64,000 bases of DNA from JABDIP01 sp965237625 (GTDB lineage: Bacteria > Pseudomonadota > Alphaproteobacteria > DSM-16000 > Inquilinaceae), in the NCBI GenBank assembly GCA_965237625.1, contig CBDEGD010000032.1, positions 70,796-134,795 of the forward strand. The letters run 5' to 3'. The notes under the pieces were generated by a model. That model saw only the letters and a program-made list of their open reading frames with translations, was not told the DNA's origin and did no database searches. Positions 1 through 8,646 of this stretch are shown in pieces. A program made the position numbers and the translations under genes. The stretch's first letter is position 1; every line of letters begins with the position of its first letter.

Positions 1-519
1 CTGGTGGTGATCCTGGACGCAAGCGGGTCGATGAGCGTCTACAGCAGCTTCTTCGTGCGCTTTATCCGCGGCATCATTGACCGGTTCAGCGAGGCCGAGG
101 CTTTCGTCTTCCACACCAGGCTGGTGCAGATCGGCCCGGCGCTGAAAGAGCGCAATATCGACCGGGCGGTGGAGCGCATGGCGCTGCTGGCGGCGGGCTG
201 GTCCGGCGGCACCCGGATCGGCGAGAGCCTGGCCACCTTCAACCGCCAATTCGCCGCCTCGACGCTCAATTCCCGCTCTGTCGTGATGATCGTCAGCGAT
301 GGCTACGACACCGGCGACGCCGAGGCTTTGGGCGCGGAAATGAAACAGCTGCGGCGGCGCGCCCGGCGGGTCGTCTGGCTCAACCCGATGATCGGCTGGC
401 AGGACTACGCGCCGGTGGCGGCCGGTATGCAGGCCGCGCTGCCCCATGTGGATCTGTTCGCCCCTGCCCATAATCTCGACAGCCTGGTGGCGCTGGAGCC
501 CTATTTGGCCCGGCTGTGA
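1..519 (+). CDS. CoxE-like VWA domain protein, C-terminal part
   Basis: The reading frame is open from base 1, so only the last 172 residues of a longer protein are present. The fragment starts inside the von Willebrand A domain: the MIDAS motif DASGSMS lies at visible residues 6-12, the later MIDAS threonine in GGTRIGESL, and the Asp in IVSDGYDTGD. CoxE-type VWA proteins work with a MoxR-type AAA ATPase in maturation of molybdenum hydroxylases such as aerobic CO dehydrogenase; that role is family knowledge. The XdhC/CoxI protein 21 bases downstream fits it. The family is usually about 400 residues, so over half lies outside the window. Confidence 0.85.
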   Translation: MVVILDASGSMSVYSSFFVRFIRGIIDRFSEAEAFVFHTRLVQIGPALKERNIDRAVERMALLAAGWSGGTRIGESLATFNRQFAASTLNSRSVVMIVSDGYDTGDAEALGAEMKQLRRRARRVVWLNPMIGWQDYAPVAAGMQAALPHVDLFAPAHNLDSLVALEPYLARL

Positions 520-540
520 CGCCGCCGGAAGGAGAATGGT

Positions 541-1401
541 ATGACCGATGACAATGATCGCATCTTCGACTGCATGGCGCGGATGAAAGGCGACAACCAG
601 CCGTTCGCCCTGGCAACGGTGGTGCGGACCCACGATCTGACCTCGGCCAAGGCCGGCGCCAAGGCGGTGATCCGGTCGGATTCCAGCATCGAGGGCTGGA
701 TCGGCGGAGGCTGCGTCCGAGGCGCCGTGCTGAAGGCGGCGGCAAGGGCGCTGGCCGATGGCCGACCGAGGCTGATCCGGATCGGCCCGGAAGGGGAGAC
801 TGTAGAGGCAGACGGTCTCGACCAGTTTTCCAGCCAGTGCCCCAGCGGCGGTACGTCGGAGATTTTCGTGGAGCCGGTATTGCCACGTGCGGCGCTTCTG
901 ATCTTCGGCGCATCACCGACTGCCCGCGCCTTGGCCGACGTCGGCGTTGCGGCCGGATTCGCCGTGACGGTGACGGCGCCCGAGGCCGATCTGGCCGCGT
1001 TCTCCGCCGAATGCGACCGGATCGCCGGATACGATGTAGCCGAATATGCCCGCGCCGCGGAGAGCTTTGTCGTCGTCGCTACCCAGGGCCGTGGCGACCG
1101 CAATGCGCTGGCGGCCGCGATCGGCACGGGTTCGTCCTATGTCGCCTTTGTCGGCAGCCAAAAAAAGTCGGCCAAGCTGAGGGCGGATTTGGCCGCCGCC
1201 GGTGCGGCACCGGAGCAGGTTGCGGCGGTTCGGGGCCCGGCCGGCCTGGACATCGGTGCCGCGACGCCGGGTGAAATCGCCCTGGCCATCCTTGCCGATG
1301 TGGTACGTGAGCGCCGGCATGGTATCGGCAAGAGCGACAGCCGATCGGGTGCAGGCTCCAATACCGAACCGGCGGCCGAAATTGCGACGGAACACCATTG
1401 A
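541..1401 (+). CDS. XdhC/CoxI family molybdenum-cofactor maturation protein
   Basis: 286 residues. The N-terminal XdhC_CoxI domain (about residues 12-75) carries the signature GGGCVRGAV. The C-terminal half is an XdhC Rossmann domain beginning LLIFGASPTARALAD near residue 119. Family members bind molybdenum cofactor and help insert it, in sulfurated form, into xanthine dehydrogenase or CO dehydrogenase-type enzymes. AAGGAG at 528-533 is a good ribosome binding site for the ATG at 541. It probably forms an operon with the VWA gene just upstream. The hydroxylase served is outside the window, so xdhC and coxI/coxF cannot be told apart. Confidence 0.85.
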   Translation: MTDDNDRIFDCMARMKGDNQPFALATVVRTHDLTSAKAGAKAVIRSDSSIEGWIGGGCVRGAVLKAAARALADGRPRLIRIGPEGETVEADGLDQFSSQCPSGGTSEIFVEPVLPRAALLIFGASPTARALADVGVAAGFAVTVTAPEADLAAFSAECDRIAGYDVAEYARAAESFVVVATQGRGDRNALAAAIGTGSSYVAFVGSQKKSAKLRADLAAAGAAPEQVAAVRGPAGLDIGAATPGEIALAILADVVRERRHGIGKSDSRSGAGSNTEPAAEIATEHH

Positions 1402-1716
1402 TCGGATTTTCCGCCAAGACATCGGGTTGATTTGCCGGTGCCGGTGCCGATGCCGGGCGTAATCCGGGGCTTCTGTAGCCAATAAGAGAAAAATTTATTC
1501 CAGTCGCCAAACGCTCATGCCATCTCTGTTTGGGGCAGCCTTCAGCCGTTTTAGATGGTGTTCCAATTTTTATTCAATTTCAAAATTGTAGGCCCCGGTT
1601 TGGAATGATTCTGCCGTTTGACGCCGCATCGACAGGGATGAATTGCCGGTCGGGAAGGATGAGTGCCGGGTCGCCGCGTTAACCTGCTGGTTGCGAATTC
1701 GTCCTAAATAGTAGGT
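1402..1716. other. Non-coding spacer of 315 bases
   Basis: No convincing ORF lies here. The left part has a short run of CCGGTG-like triplets. The middle is unusually AT-rich for this genome and holds a weak inverted repeat (CAATTTT at 1564-1570, AAAATTG at 1582-1588). It probably contains the 3' end of the XdhC transcript and the promoter of the protease gene at 1717, but no clear -35/-10 pair or T-run terminator was seen. Confidence 0.5.
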
Positions 1717-2490
1717 ATGAGGACGCTGATCGCCGTCGGCCTCTCGGCCGTACTTGCAATGCTGTCGTTGGCTTCGCCGACCATAGGTCAGAATGCTTCC
1801 GGTCCGCCGGGCATTGTTGGCGAGGATAATCGCGTCCCGATCGACTCCCGCGAATGGCCCTGGTCGGCGATTGGGCGGGTCAATGTGGCGACCGGTGGAT
1901 TTTGCACCGGGGTCCTTGTCGGTCCAAGGCACGTCCTGACCGTGGCCCACTGCCTGTATGACCAAAGGCTGGGAAATTGGGTGTCACCTAGTGATCTGCA
2001 TTTCGTGGCCGGCTACAGCCGGGGCGATTTCGTCGCTCATATGCAGGTCGAAAGCCTGATCGTATCGCCGGAATACAGACCGGCGCTCCCTGAGGATCGC
2101 CGCAACATGGCCCATGACTGGGCGATCATTCAGGTTCGCGGTGCCTCTGCCATCCGTCCGATTTCCCTGCAGATGCTCGGGCGGAGCGATGTCGATGCAG
2201 GCATTACCTCCGATGCTCTGGTACGCGCCGGCTATGGGCAAGATCGGGCGCATATGCTCTCGGCCCATCAGGGGTGCAGCGTTGTCGGATGGGATGGTGA
2301 CCTGATGCTGCACGATTGCGATGGGACCCGCGGCGATTCAGGCTCGCCCGTGTTGATGCAGCGATTTGGCGAAACGACCCTCATCGGGCTCAATGTCGGC
2401 TTTCGGGTTTCCGACGACGCCGTTCTCGGCCTTGCTGTCCCGACCGCGCGTTTTAATTCCGCAGCGCAGGATGCGATAGTCGGCCGCTAG
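1717..2490 (+). CDS. Secreted trypsin-like serine protease
   Basis: 257 residues. A hydrophobic Sec signal peptide occupies about residues 1-25. The chymotrypsin-fold triad is intact: His78 in TVAHC, Asp134 in AHDWAII, and Ser208 in GDSGSPVL. The protein should be exported and hydrolyse peptide bonds outside the cytoplasm; its substrate is unknown. It is a bare protease domain with no PDZ domain, so it is not a DegP-type housekeeping protease. It stands alone between unrelated genes. GTAGGT just before the ATG is a weak ribosome binding site. Confidence 0.88.
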   Translation: MRTLIAVGLSAVLAMLSLASPTIGQNASGPPGIVGEDNRVPIDSREWPWSAIGRVNVATGGFCTGVLVGPRHVLTVAHCLYDQRLGNWVSPSDLHFVAGYSRGDFVAHMQVESLIVSPEYRPALPEDRRNMAHDWAIIQVRGASAIRPISLQMLGRSDVDAGITSDALVRAGYGQDRAHMLSAHQGCSVVGWDGDLMLHDCDGTRGDSGSPVLMQRFGETTLIGLNVGFRVSDDAVLGLAVPTARFNSAAQDAIVGR

Positions 2491-2668
2491 CGTGTTGCCA
2501 GCCTCCCCGGCCCGGGCCGGCGCCGCAGGAACCGAAATCCTCCAGTCTGAAATAGACAGTCCCCTGCAGGGCGCCGGAATCGAGGGCTGCTGGAAATCGC
2601 CGCAATTGATCATTACCTTTTCGTCCATGGCGCTGACTCGCGGTTTGGGCGATTGAGGGGGGTCAAAG

Positions 2669-3349
2669 ATGCCATCTACAGACGATCTGTTGGATCGTCC
2701 CTCCGGGTATGGCGGGTCGCTTCGCGACCATATGGCGTTTCTGGGCTCCTGGCTGCGCAGACCGCTTAGGGTTGCCTCCGTCGCGCCAAGCGGCCGGCCG
2801 TTGGCACGGATGATGACAGACCGCATCGACCCGGATACCGGACCGGTGCTGGAGTTGGGCCCGGGTACCGGCGTCTTTACCGCCGAATTGATTGCCAAGG
2901 GCGTTCCCGCGGGCATGATTCATGCGGTGGAGATGGATGACCGGCTGGTCGAGTTGTTGTCGGGCCGTTTCCCCGAAGTCAACATCGTCCGGGCAGATGC
3001 GTCCCAACTGTCACGCGACGGGCTCGAGATGCCCGCATGTTTCGCCGCGGCGATCAGCGGCCTGCCGGTCCTGTCGATGTCGGCGCAGGACCAGATTCGT
3101 ATTCTGACCGGTGTTTTCTGCAGGCTGCGGCCCGGCGGCGCCCTCTATCAGTTCACCTATGGCCCACGATGCCCATTCTCGGCCCTGATGCTGGCTAGGC
3201 TGGGGTTGCGGGCTCAGCGCGTTGGCGGTGTCATACGCAATCTGCCGCCGGCCTCGGTGTACCGTATCTCACGGCGCTGCAATCCGCCGACGGTCGCCGC
3301 TGCCGCGGCAATCGACGATGAACGGCTGGCCGACCTTCCGGCGGCATAG
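2669..3349 (+). CDS. SAM-dependent methyltransferase, PmtA-like
   Basis: 226 residues with a class I methyltransferase fold. SAM motif I (LELGPGTGVF) is at residues 61-70, the acidic strand-2 motif is HAVEMDD, and RADASQL follows. The N-terminal stretch FLGSWLRRPLRVASVAPSG is typical of the bacterial phospholipid N-methyltransferase (PmtA)/KsgA-related group, which methylates phosphatidylethanolamine toward phosphatidylcholine. Function is inferred by family; an rRNA or small-molecule substrate cannot be excluded. A G-rich GAGGGGGG stretch precedes the ATG. No operon partner is evident. Confidence 0.75.
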   Translation: MPSTDDLLDRPSGYGGSLRDHMAFLGSWLRRPLRVASVAPSGRPLARMMTDRIDPDTGPVLELGPGTGVFTAELIAKGVPAGMIHAVEMDDRLVELLSGRFPEVNIVRADASQLSRDGLEMPACFAAAISGLPVLSMSAQDQIRILTGVFCRLRPGGALYQFTYGPRCPFSALMLARLGLRAQRVGGVIRNLPPASVYRISRRCNPPTVAAAAAIDDERLADLPAA

Positions 3350-3469
3350 TCCCCGTATTTCCGGTACCCTCCCGAAGCGATTGCGCGCCAGGCGATTGCA
3401 CCTGTCAAAGCCCGGCGATCCGACATAGATTTTGTCTGAATCGCTGACGAGGCCGGGGGGATCGGCGCC

Positions 3470-4660
3470 ATGAAGATCACCGATGTGAAGACCTTCGTGG
3501 TCGGCAATCCACCGCCGCATTTCGGCGGTTCCTACTGGGTATTCCTGAAGCTCACCACCGATAGCGGTGTGGAGGGGATCGGCGAGGTCTATTCCGTGCC
3601 GTTCCACCCGCGTGTGGTCGAGCAGATGATCGCCGATGTCTGCAGCCGGCACGTCATCGGGGCCGACCCGTTCAAGATCGAAAGCCTGTGGCGCCGTATC
3701 TATTCCAGCGGCTTCACCCAGCGCCCGGATAGTTCAATCTCCGGGATCCTGAGCGGCATCGAGATGGCCTGTTGGGACATCGTCGGCAAGGAGCTGGGCA
3801 AGCCGGTCTACGAACTGCTCGGCGGCCAGGTGCACGAAAAGCTCCGCAGCTACACCTACATCTACCCGGAATCCGGCGATGCCACCGACGTCTATGTCGA
3901 TGCGGAACTGGCGGCCGAGCGGGCGTCGCGCTATGTGGAAATGGGCTTCACCGCCGTCAAATTCGATCCGGTCAGCCCGTTCTCCGCCTTCGATCCACGG
4001 CAACTCTCTCTGGAAGAACTGGACCGGGCCGAGCGCTTCGTGCGGCTGCTGCGCGAGGCGGTGGGGACCAAGGCGGATCTGCTGTTCGGCACCCATGGGC
4101 AGATGACCACATCCAGCGCCATCCGCCTGGCGCGGCGGTTGGAGCCTTACGATCCGCTTTGGCTGGAGGAACCGGTGCCGCCGGAGATGCCGGAGGAAAT
4201 GGCGAAGGTCGCCCGCCAGACCAGCATTCCCATCGCCACCGGTGAGCGGCTGGCCACCAAATACGAATTCGCCCGGGTTCTGGAGACCGGCGCCGCCTCG
4301 ATCCTGCAGATGGCGCTGGGCCGGGTCGGCGGGCTTCTGGAGGCGAAGAAGATCGCCGGCATGGCCGAGACGCATTATGCCCAGATCGCGCCGCATCTGT
4401 ATTGCGGCCCGATCGAGGGTGCCGCGAATGTCCAGATCAGCGCCTGCACGCCGAATTTCCTGATCCTGGAAAGCATCCTCGACTGGTCCGGTTTCCACGC
4501 CGAGATCCTGAAGACTCCCATGCAATGGCAGGATGGCTACGTCATCCCGCCGACCGCGCCCGGTCTGGGGGTGGAACTGGACGAAGAGGTCGCGGCGAAA
4601 CATCCCTACACCGGCGACCGCCTGCATCTGGAAATGCATGACCGGCCGGTCACTCCGTGA
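3470..4660 (+). CDS. Mandelate racemase/muconate lactonizing (enolase superfamily) sugar-acid dehydratase
   Basis: 396 residues. An N-terminal capping domain (1-125) precedes a TIM barrel. Barrel landmarks are WLEEPVPPE (Glu233/Glu234) and TGERLATKYEF, which supply Glu metal ligands and lie in the galactonate/gluconate dehydratase-like part of the superfamily. The strand that normally gives the first metal ligand (Asp-x-His-Gly-Arg in DgoD-like enzymes) reads GTHGQ at residues 207-211, so the usual Asp is absent. The next gene is a zinc dehydrogenase 37 bases downstream, then an SDR and another zinc dehydrogenase, which suggests hexonate catabolism. Exact substrate unknown. Confidence 0.8.
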   Translation: MKITDVKTFVVGNPPPHFGGSYWVFLKLTTDSGVEGIGEVYSVPFHPRVVEQMIADVCSRHVIGADPFKIESLWRRIYSSGFTQRPDSSISGILSGIEMACWDIVGKELGKPVYELLGGQVHEKLRSYTYIYPESGDATDVYVDAELAAERASRYVEMGFTAVKFDPVSPFSAFDPRQLSLEELDRAERFVRLLREAVGTKADLLFGTHGQMTTSSAIRLARRLEPYDPLWLEEPVPPEMPEEMAKVARQTSIPIATGERLATKYEFARVLETGAASILQMALGRVGGLLEAKKIAGMAETHYAQIAPHLYCGPIEGAANVQISACTPNFLILESILDWSGFHAEILKTPMQWQDGYVIPPTAPGLGVELDEEVAAKHPYTGDRLHLEMHDRPVTP

Positions 4661-4697
4661 GACCGATGACGGGCCTGCCCCGGAAAGGAAAACGCCC

Positions 4698-5744
4698 ATG
4701 AAGGCGGCTGTGCTTGAGGCTTTTCGCGAACCGCTGGTTCTGAAAGACGTGCCCGACCCGTCGCCATCCGCTCATGGCGCGGTGATCCGGGTCGCCGCGA
4801 ACGGCATCTGCCGCAGCGATTGGCATGCCTGGGCCGGGCATTGGCCGACGAGTTTCCCGCTGCCCCATGTGCTGGGCCATGAGATGTGCGGCGTGGTCGA
4901 GGCGGTTGGGTCAGACGTGGCGCGGCATCGGCCAGGCGAGCGCATCATCTTGCCGTTCAGCGGCGGCGACGGGTCCTGCCCGATGTGCGAGGCCGGGCTG
5001 ACCAATCTCTGCGAGAACCCGGTGGTTCCCGGATTCCGCTCTTGGGGCGGATTTGCCGAATACGTCGCCATCGACCACGCCGATTTCAATCTGGTGCCCT
5101 TGCCGGAGGCGGTGGATTTCACCGCCGGCGCCGGCTTGGGCTGCCGCTTCATGACGGCATTTCACGGCCTGACCGACCGCGCCGGCGTCAGGCCCGGCGA
5201 GTGGGTGGCGGTGTTCGGCTGCGGCGGGGTCGGCCTGTCCGCCATCGAGATCGCCAAGGCGCTCGGCGCCCGGCCGATCGGCATCGATATCGGCGACGAC
5301 CAGCTGGCCTTGGCCACTGAGCTGGGCGCGGAGGCGGTGATCAATGCCGGCGCCACCGCCGACGCCGCGGAGGCGGTGCGCGACCTCACCGGCGGCGGCG
5401 CCCATGTCTCGGTCGATGCGCTGGGCATCGCGGCGACCTGCCGTCCGGGCATCGAGAGCCTGCGAAAGCGTGGCCGCCATGTGCAGATCGGCATGACCAA
5501 TGCCGAGGATGCCGGCGACTTGTCCCTGCCGGTCGACTTGATCATCGACCGCGAGATCGTCTTTGCCGGCAGCAAGGGCATGCCGCCGGCCGATTACGGC
5601 GCCATGCTGGACATGGTGGCGGCCGGGCTGCTGAACCCCGCCCGGCTGGTCAGCCGCACCGTGCCCCTGGAAGAGGCGGGCGCGGTCCTGGCATCCATGG
5701 ACAGTTTCGACACCCTCGGTTTCACGGTGATCGACCGGTACTAG
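4698..5744 (+). CDS. Zinc-dependent medium-chain alcohol/polyol dehydrogenase
   Basis: 348 residues from ATG 4698, chosen because the fold starts MKAAVLEAF and GGAAAGGA-like bases precede it; an in-frame upstream extension is not conserved. Catalytic zinc residues are Cys38 in GICRSDWH and His61-Glu62 in GHE. The NAD(P) motif GCGGVG lies near residue 175. The structural-zinc lobe keeps Cys94, Cys97 and Cys105, but the expected first cysteine is Asp91. It probably oxidises or reduces a sugar-acid or polyol intermediate in the same operon as the dehydratase. The stop codon lies inside the first hairpin of repeat D. Confidence 0.82.
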   Translation: MKAAVLEAFREPLVLKDVPDPSPSAHGAVIRVAANGICRSDWHAWAGHWPTSFPLPHVLGHEMCGVVEAVGSDVARHRPGERIILPFSGGDGSCPMCEAGLTNLCENPVVPGFRSWGGFAEYVAIDHADFNLVPLPEAVDFTAGAGLGCRFMTAFHGLTDRAGVRPGEWVAVFGCGGVGLSAIEIAKALGARPIGIDIGDDQLALATELGAEAVINAGATADAAEAVRDLTGGGAHVSVDALGIAATCRPGIESLRKRGRHVQIGMTNAEDAGDLSLPVDLIIDREIVFAGSKGMPPADYGAMLDMVAAGLLNPARLVSRTVPLEEAGAVLASMDSFDTLGFTVIDRY

Positions 5745-5806
5745 TGTGATGGTTCTGAAGTCCGGCACATTTCATGTGCCGAGATTCGGAAGCTGAATTA
5801 CACTAG
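5741..5806. repeat. Hairpin repeat family D, copy 1
   Basis: Imperfect inverted repeat with CTAGTGTGAT at the left end and ATTACACTAG at the right. An inner perfect hairpin, GGCACAT-TTC-ATGTGCC, is at 5764-5780. It overlaps the last codon and stop of the upstream dehydrogenase. It could act as a transcript end structure or be a small non-autonomous mobile element. Confidence 0.6.
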
Positions 5807-5817
5807 AATCAACCAGT

Positions 5818-5872
5818 TAGTGTCCCTTAGATTCTGTAATTCGCTATGGCGAATCTCAGAATCGGGACACTA
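5818..5872. repeat. Hairpin repeat family D, copy 2
   Basis: Long inverted repeat with TAGTGTCCC at 5818-5826 and its complement GGGACACTA at 5864-5872. Further pairing arms are ATTCTG/CAGAAT and ATTCGC/GCGAAT. It lies 11 bases after copy 1 and shares the TAGTGT terminus, so the two look like related palindromic units. Confidence 0.65.
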
Positions 5873-5911
5873 GCCACCTTCCACAGTTACGGCTCGAAAG
5901 GCATTCCGGCC

Positions 5912-6424
5912 ATGGCAATCGAGATATTGAAGACGCTCGGGCCCGAGGATCTGTCGGACCTATGCGCCGCCACCGCGACGGCGATCCGGGCCGGCGGCGG
6001 ATTCGGCTGGCTCGAGCCTCCGGAGCCCTCCGTACTGGAGCATTACTGGCGAGCTATGATGGGTGATCCGTTACGCACCGTCGTCTTTGGCGCCCGGCTC
6101 GACAGCGCTCTATGCGGCTCGGTGCAGCTTCTCCGTCCGCCGGCCATCGATGAGGCGGTCGCCAATCAGGCGCAGGTGAAGACGCTCTTCGTGGTGCCGG
6201 AAGCGCGAGGCAGGGGTCTCGGCCGGGCTCTGATGCAGGCGCTGGAGAATTTGGCGCGGTCGCAGGGCTTCGATATCCTCAATCTGGATGTCCGGGCGAC
6301 CAAGGCCGAGGCGGGCGCCCTATACGAATCCCTCGGCTACGAACGCTGGGGCACCAATCCGCATTACATCGACCTGCCGGGGCTGGCCGCCGCCGGCCAC
6401 CACTACTGCAAGAAGCTCCGTTAG
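5912..6424 (+). CDS. GNAT family N-acetyltransferase
   Basis: 170 residues. The acetyl-CoA binding core is visible as VKTLFVVPEARGRGLGRALM (Q/RxxGxG/A motif), followed by LNLDVRATKAEAGALYESLG and YERWG, typical of GNAT proteins. It transfers an acetyl group from acetyl-CoA to an amine; the acceptor is unknown. ATG 5912 is preferred because GAAAGG lies 11 bases upstream. An in-frame ATG at 5846 sits inside hairpin D2 and would add 22 residues encoded by the repeat. It may be transcribed with the dehydrogenase upstream. Confidence 0.85.
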   Translation: MAIEILKTLGPEDLSDLCAATATAIRAGGGFGWLEPPEPSVLEHYWRAMMGDPLRTVVFGARLDSALCGSVQLLRPPAIDEAVANQAQVKTLFVVPEARGRGLGRALMQALENLARSQGFDILNLDVRATKAEAGALYESLGYERWGTNPHYIDLPGLAAAGHHYCKKLR

Positions 6425-6494
6425 TGTCAGGAGACAGGACGCGCCAATCCCTCGAAATCCACGATCTCCAGTGGAGGCGTCCGCTGCAGCGCTG

Positions 6495-6622
6495 CCCTCA
6501 CCCTCCCGCTTCGCGGGTCCCTCCCTCTCCCAGAGGGAGAGGGTAATTGGAAGCGGCTCTAATTTACCCTCTCCCTTTGGGAGAGGGAGGGACCCGCGGC
6601 GAAGCCGTGGGAGGGTGAGGGC
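6495..6622. repeat. Hairpin repeat family A, copy 1
   Basis: Two back-to-back GC-rich arms. It starts CCCTCACCCTCCC with a GCTTCGCGGGTCCCTCCC core, passes through a GAGAGGG centre, then reads the inverse and ends GGGAGGGTGAGGGC. It lies between convergent genes (GNAT and SDR). This is the same unit as eight other copies in the window. Confidence 0.85.
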
Positions 6623-6670
6623 GGGCGGTGACTCTCCACCGGAAACAACGGCGGCCACGCCGCAGAGACC

Positions 6671-7447
6671 CTAAAGTCCAGCGGTGATCCCGCCATCCAC
6701 ATAAAGAATGTGCCCGTTGACGAAACTCGACGCCGGCGAGGCCAGGAACACCGCCGCGCCGACCAGCTCATCGACCTCGCCCCAGCGGCCCGCCGGCGTG
6801 CGGCCTTCCAGCCAGGAGCTGAATTTCGGATCCTCGACCAGGGCCTTGTTCAGCGGCGTGTTGAAATAGCCGGGGCCGATGCCGTTGACCTGGATGTCGT
6901 ATTTGCCCCAATCGACGCACATGCCCTTGGTCAGCATCTTCACCGCGCCCTTGGTGGCGGTGTAGGGCGCGATGGAGGGGCGACCAAGTTCGCTCTGCAC
7001 CGAACAGATGTTGATGATCTTGCCGGCCTTGCGGCGGATCATGTGCCGCGCCACCGCCTGCCCGACGAAGAACACGCTGTCGATATTGGTGCTGATCAGC
7101 CGGTGCCAAGCATCCTCCGGATAATCCTCCAGCGCCGTGCGGAACTGCATGCCGGCATTGTTGACTAGAATGTCTATGGCGCCGATCCCGGATTCTATGC
7201 CGTCGACGGCCTCCGCCACTGCCGCCCGGTTGGTGACGTCGAACGGGCATTCATGGACCGTCAGCCCCTCGCCACGCAGGGTCTCTGCCGCCGCCGCCAG
7301 CTTGCCGGCGTCGCGGCCGTTCAGCACCAGGGCCGCGCCGGCCGAGCCGAGACCTCTGGCCAGGGCAAAGCCGATTCCCTGGCTCGATCCGGTGATGAGC
7401 GCCAACCGGCCGTCCAGATTGAATCGGTCCAAACCCGTGGGGGCCAT
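6671..7447 (-). CDS. SDR family oxidoreductase, gluconate 5-dehydrogenase-like
   Basis: 258 residues with a classical short-chain dehydrogenase layout. The cofactor motif TGSSQGIG is at residues 19-26, NNAG is near 96-99, catalytic Ser149 is in INICSVQSE, and Tyr162/Lys166 are in YTATK. It ends YVDGGITAGL, a common SDR tail. Overall it resembles gluconate 5-dehydrogenases, which interconvert 5-keto-gluconate and gluconate with NAD(P)H. It is divergent from the L-idonate 5-dehydrogenase-like gene at 7588; in known pathways the two enzymes act in sequence on 5-keto-gluconate. Substrate assignment is inference. Confidence 0.85.
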   Translation of the reverse strand: MAPTGLDRFNLDGRLALITGSSQGIGFALARGLGSAGAALVLNGRDAGKLAAAAETLRGEGLTVHECPFDVTNRAAVAEAVDGIESGIGAIDILVNNAGMQFRTALEDYPEDAWHRLISTNIDSVFFVGQAVARHMIRRKAGKIINICSVQSELGRPSIAPYTATKGAVKMLTKGMCVDWGKYDIQVNGIGPGYFNTPLNKALVEDPKFSSWLEGRTPAGRWGEVDELVGAAVFLASPASSFVNGHILYVDGGITAGL

Positions 7448-7587
7448 GTATTTTTCCTTGGTTTTCAGCGGCCCGATGCGGCCTGGATGATCCGGTATGG
7501 GCGAGCCGGCGCCAATCGGTCAAGATAAAGCAGGGGACGGCTGCCGGGAGGGCGGCCGGCAATCGCCAACATGGAAAGCAACCGATC

Positions 7588-8625
7588 ATGCGCGCGGCCG
7601 TTCTGCATGCTGCCAAGGATCTGCGTATCGAAACCCGCCCGGAGGAGGAGCCGGGCCCCGGACAGGTCAAGGTGCGGATCGCCAATGGCGGCATCTGCGG
7701 CTCGGATCTGCACTATTATTTCGAGGGCGGCATCGGCGCGATCCGGGTGCGCGAGCCAATCATCCTGGGTCATGAGGTCGCCGGCATCGTAGAGTCCATC
7801 GGCGACGGCGTGAAAACCGTCTCGCCAGGCACCAAGGTCGCGTTGAACCCCAGCCGGCCCTGTTCCAACTGCCGCTACTGCCTGGCCGGCATGCCAAACC
7901 ATTGCCTGAACATGCGCTTCTACGGCAGCGCCATGCCGATACCGCACATCCAGGGCGCCTTCGCCGATTTCGTCGTGGCCGATGAGGTGCAATGCGTGAC
8001 GGTGCCGGATTCCGTGCCGCTCACCTCCGCTGCGGTCGCCGAGCCGCTGGCGGTTTGCCTGCATGCGGTGCGACGGGCCGGGCCTATGCTGGGACGGCGT
8101 GTCCTGGTGACCGGGCAGGGGCCGATCGGCGTGCTGGCCGTGGCGGCGGCCCGGGCGGCCGGCGCTCGGGAGATCGTGGCGACCGATGTGGCCGATGAGC
8201 CGTTCGAAACCTCGCACCGGATGGGCGTCGACCGGACAATCAATGTCGCCACCGACGCGGCGGCGCTGACGGCCTATGGCGCCGACAAGGGATATTTCGA
8301 CGTCTTGCTGGAGGCCTCGGGCAATGACGCTGCCATTCGCGGCGCGCTTGACGTGCTGCGGCCCGGTGCGGTCATGGTGATCATCGGTTTGGGCGGCGAG
8401 GCCACCCTGCCGCTCAACACCATCGTCGCCAAGGAACTCGAGCTGCGCGGCACCTTCCGCTTCCACGAGGAGTTCCACTGGGCGGTGGAGAACATCGCGT
8501 CGGGCCGCATCGATGTCGCGCCGCTGGTGAGCGACGTGATCCCGCTGGCGGACGCCCATCGGGCCTTCGACTTGGCTATCGATCGAAAACGCTCGATGAA
8601 GGTGCAGTTGTCTTTCGGGGAGTGA
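7588..8625 (+). CDS. Zinc-dependent dehydrogenase, L-idonate 5-dehydrogenase-like
   Basis: 345 residues. Catalytic zinc residues are Cys37 (GICGSDLHYYF) and His62-Glu63. All four structural-zinc cysteines are present (Cys92, Cys95, Cys98, Cys106). The nucleotide fold carries GQGPIG. GICGSDLHYY is characteristic of idonate and sorbitol dehydrogenases. L-idonate 5-dehydrogenase oxidises L-idonate to 5-keto-D-gluconate, which the divergent SDR product could then reduce. The two genes share a 140-base control region. No transporter or gluconokinase is next to them, so the pathway is only partly visible here. Confidence 0.83.
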   Translation: MRAAVLHAAKDLRIETRPEEEPGPGQVKVRIANGGICGSDLHYYFEGGIGAIRVREPIILGHEVAGIVESIGDGVKTVSPGTKVALNPSRPCSNCRYCLAGMPNHCLNMRFYGSAMPIPHIQGAFADFVVADEVQCVTVPDSVPLTSAAVAEPLAVCLHAVRRAGPMLGRRVLVTGQGPIGVLAVAAARAAGAREIVATDVADEPFETSHRMGVDRTINVATDAAALTAYGADKGYFDVLLEASGNDAAIRGALDVLRPGAVMVIIGLGGEATLPLNTIVAKELELRGTFRFHEEFHWAVENIASGRIDVAPLVSDVIPLADAHRAFDLAIDRKRSMKVQLSFGE

Positions 8626-8646
8626 GTTGTTGCGGGTTCAGCGCTC

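Noticed and set aside
4533..4697. N-terminal extension of the zinc dehydrogenase at 4698
   Set aside because: It overlaps the end of the upstream dehydratase in another frame and does not fit the dehydrogenase fold, which begins at MKAAVLEAF.
5846..5911. Upstream start for the GNAT gene
   Set aside because: The ATG lies within a palindromic repeat and lacks a ribosome binding site; ATG 5912 has GAAAGG upstream.
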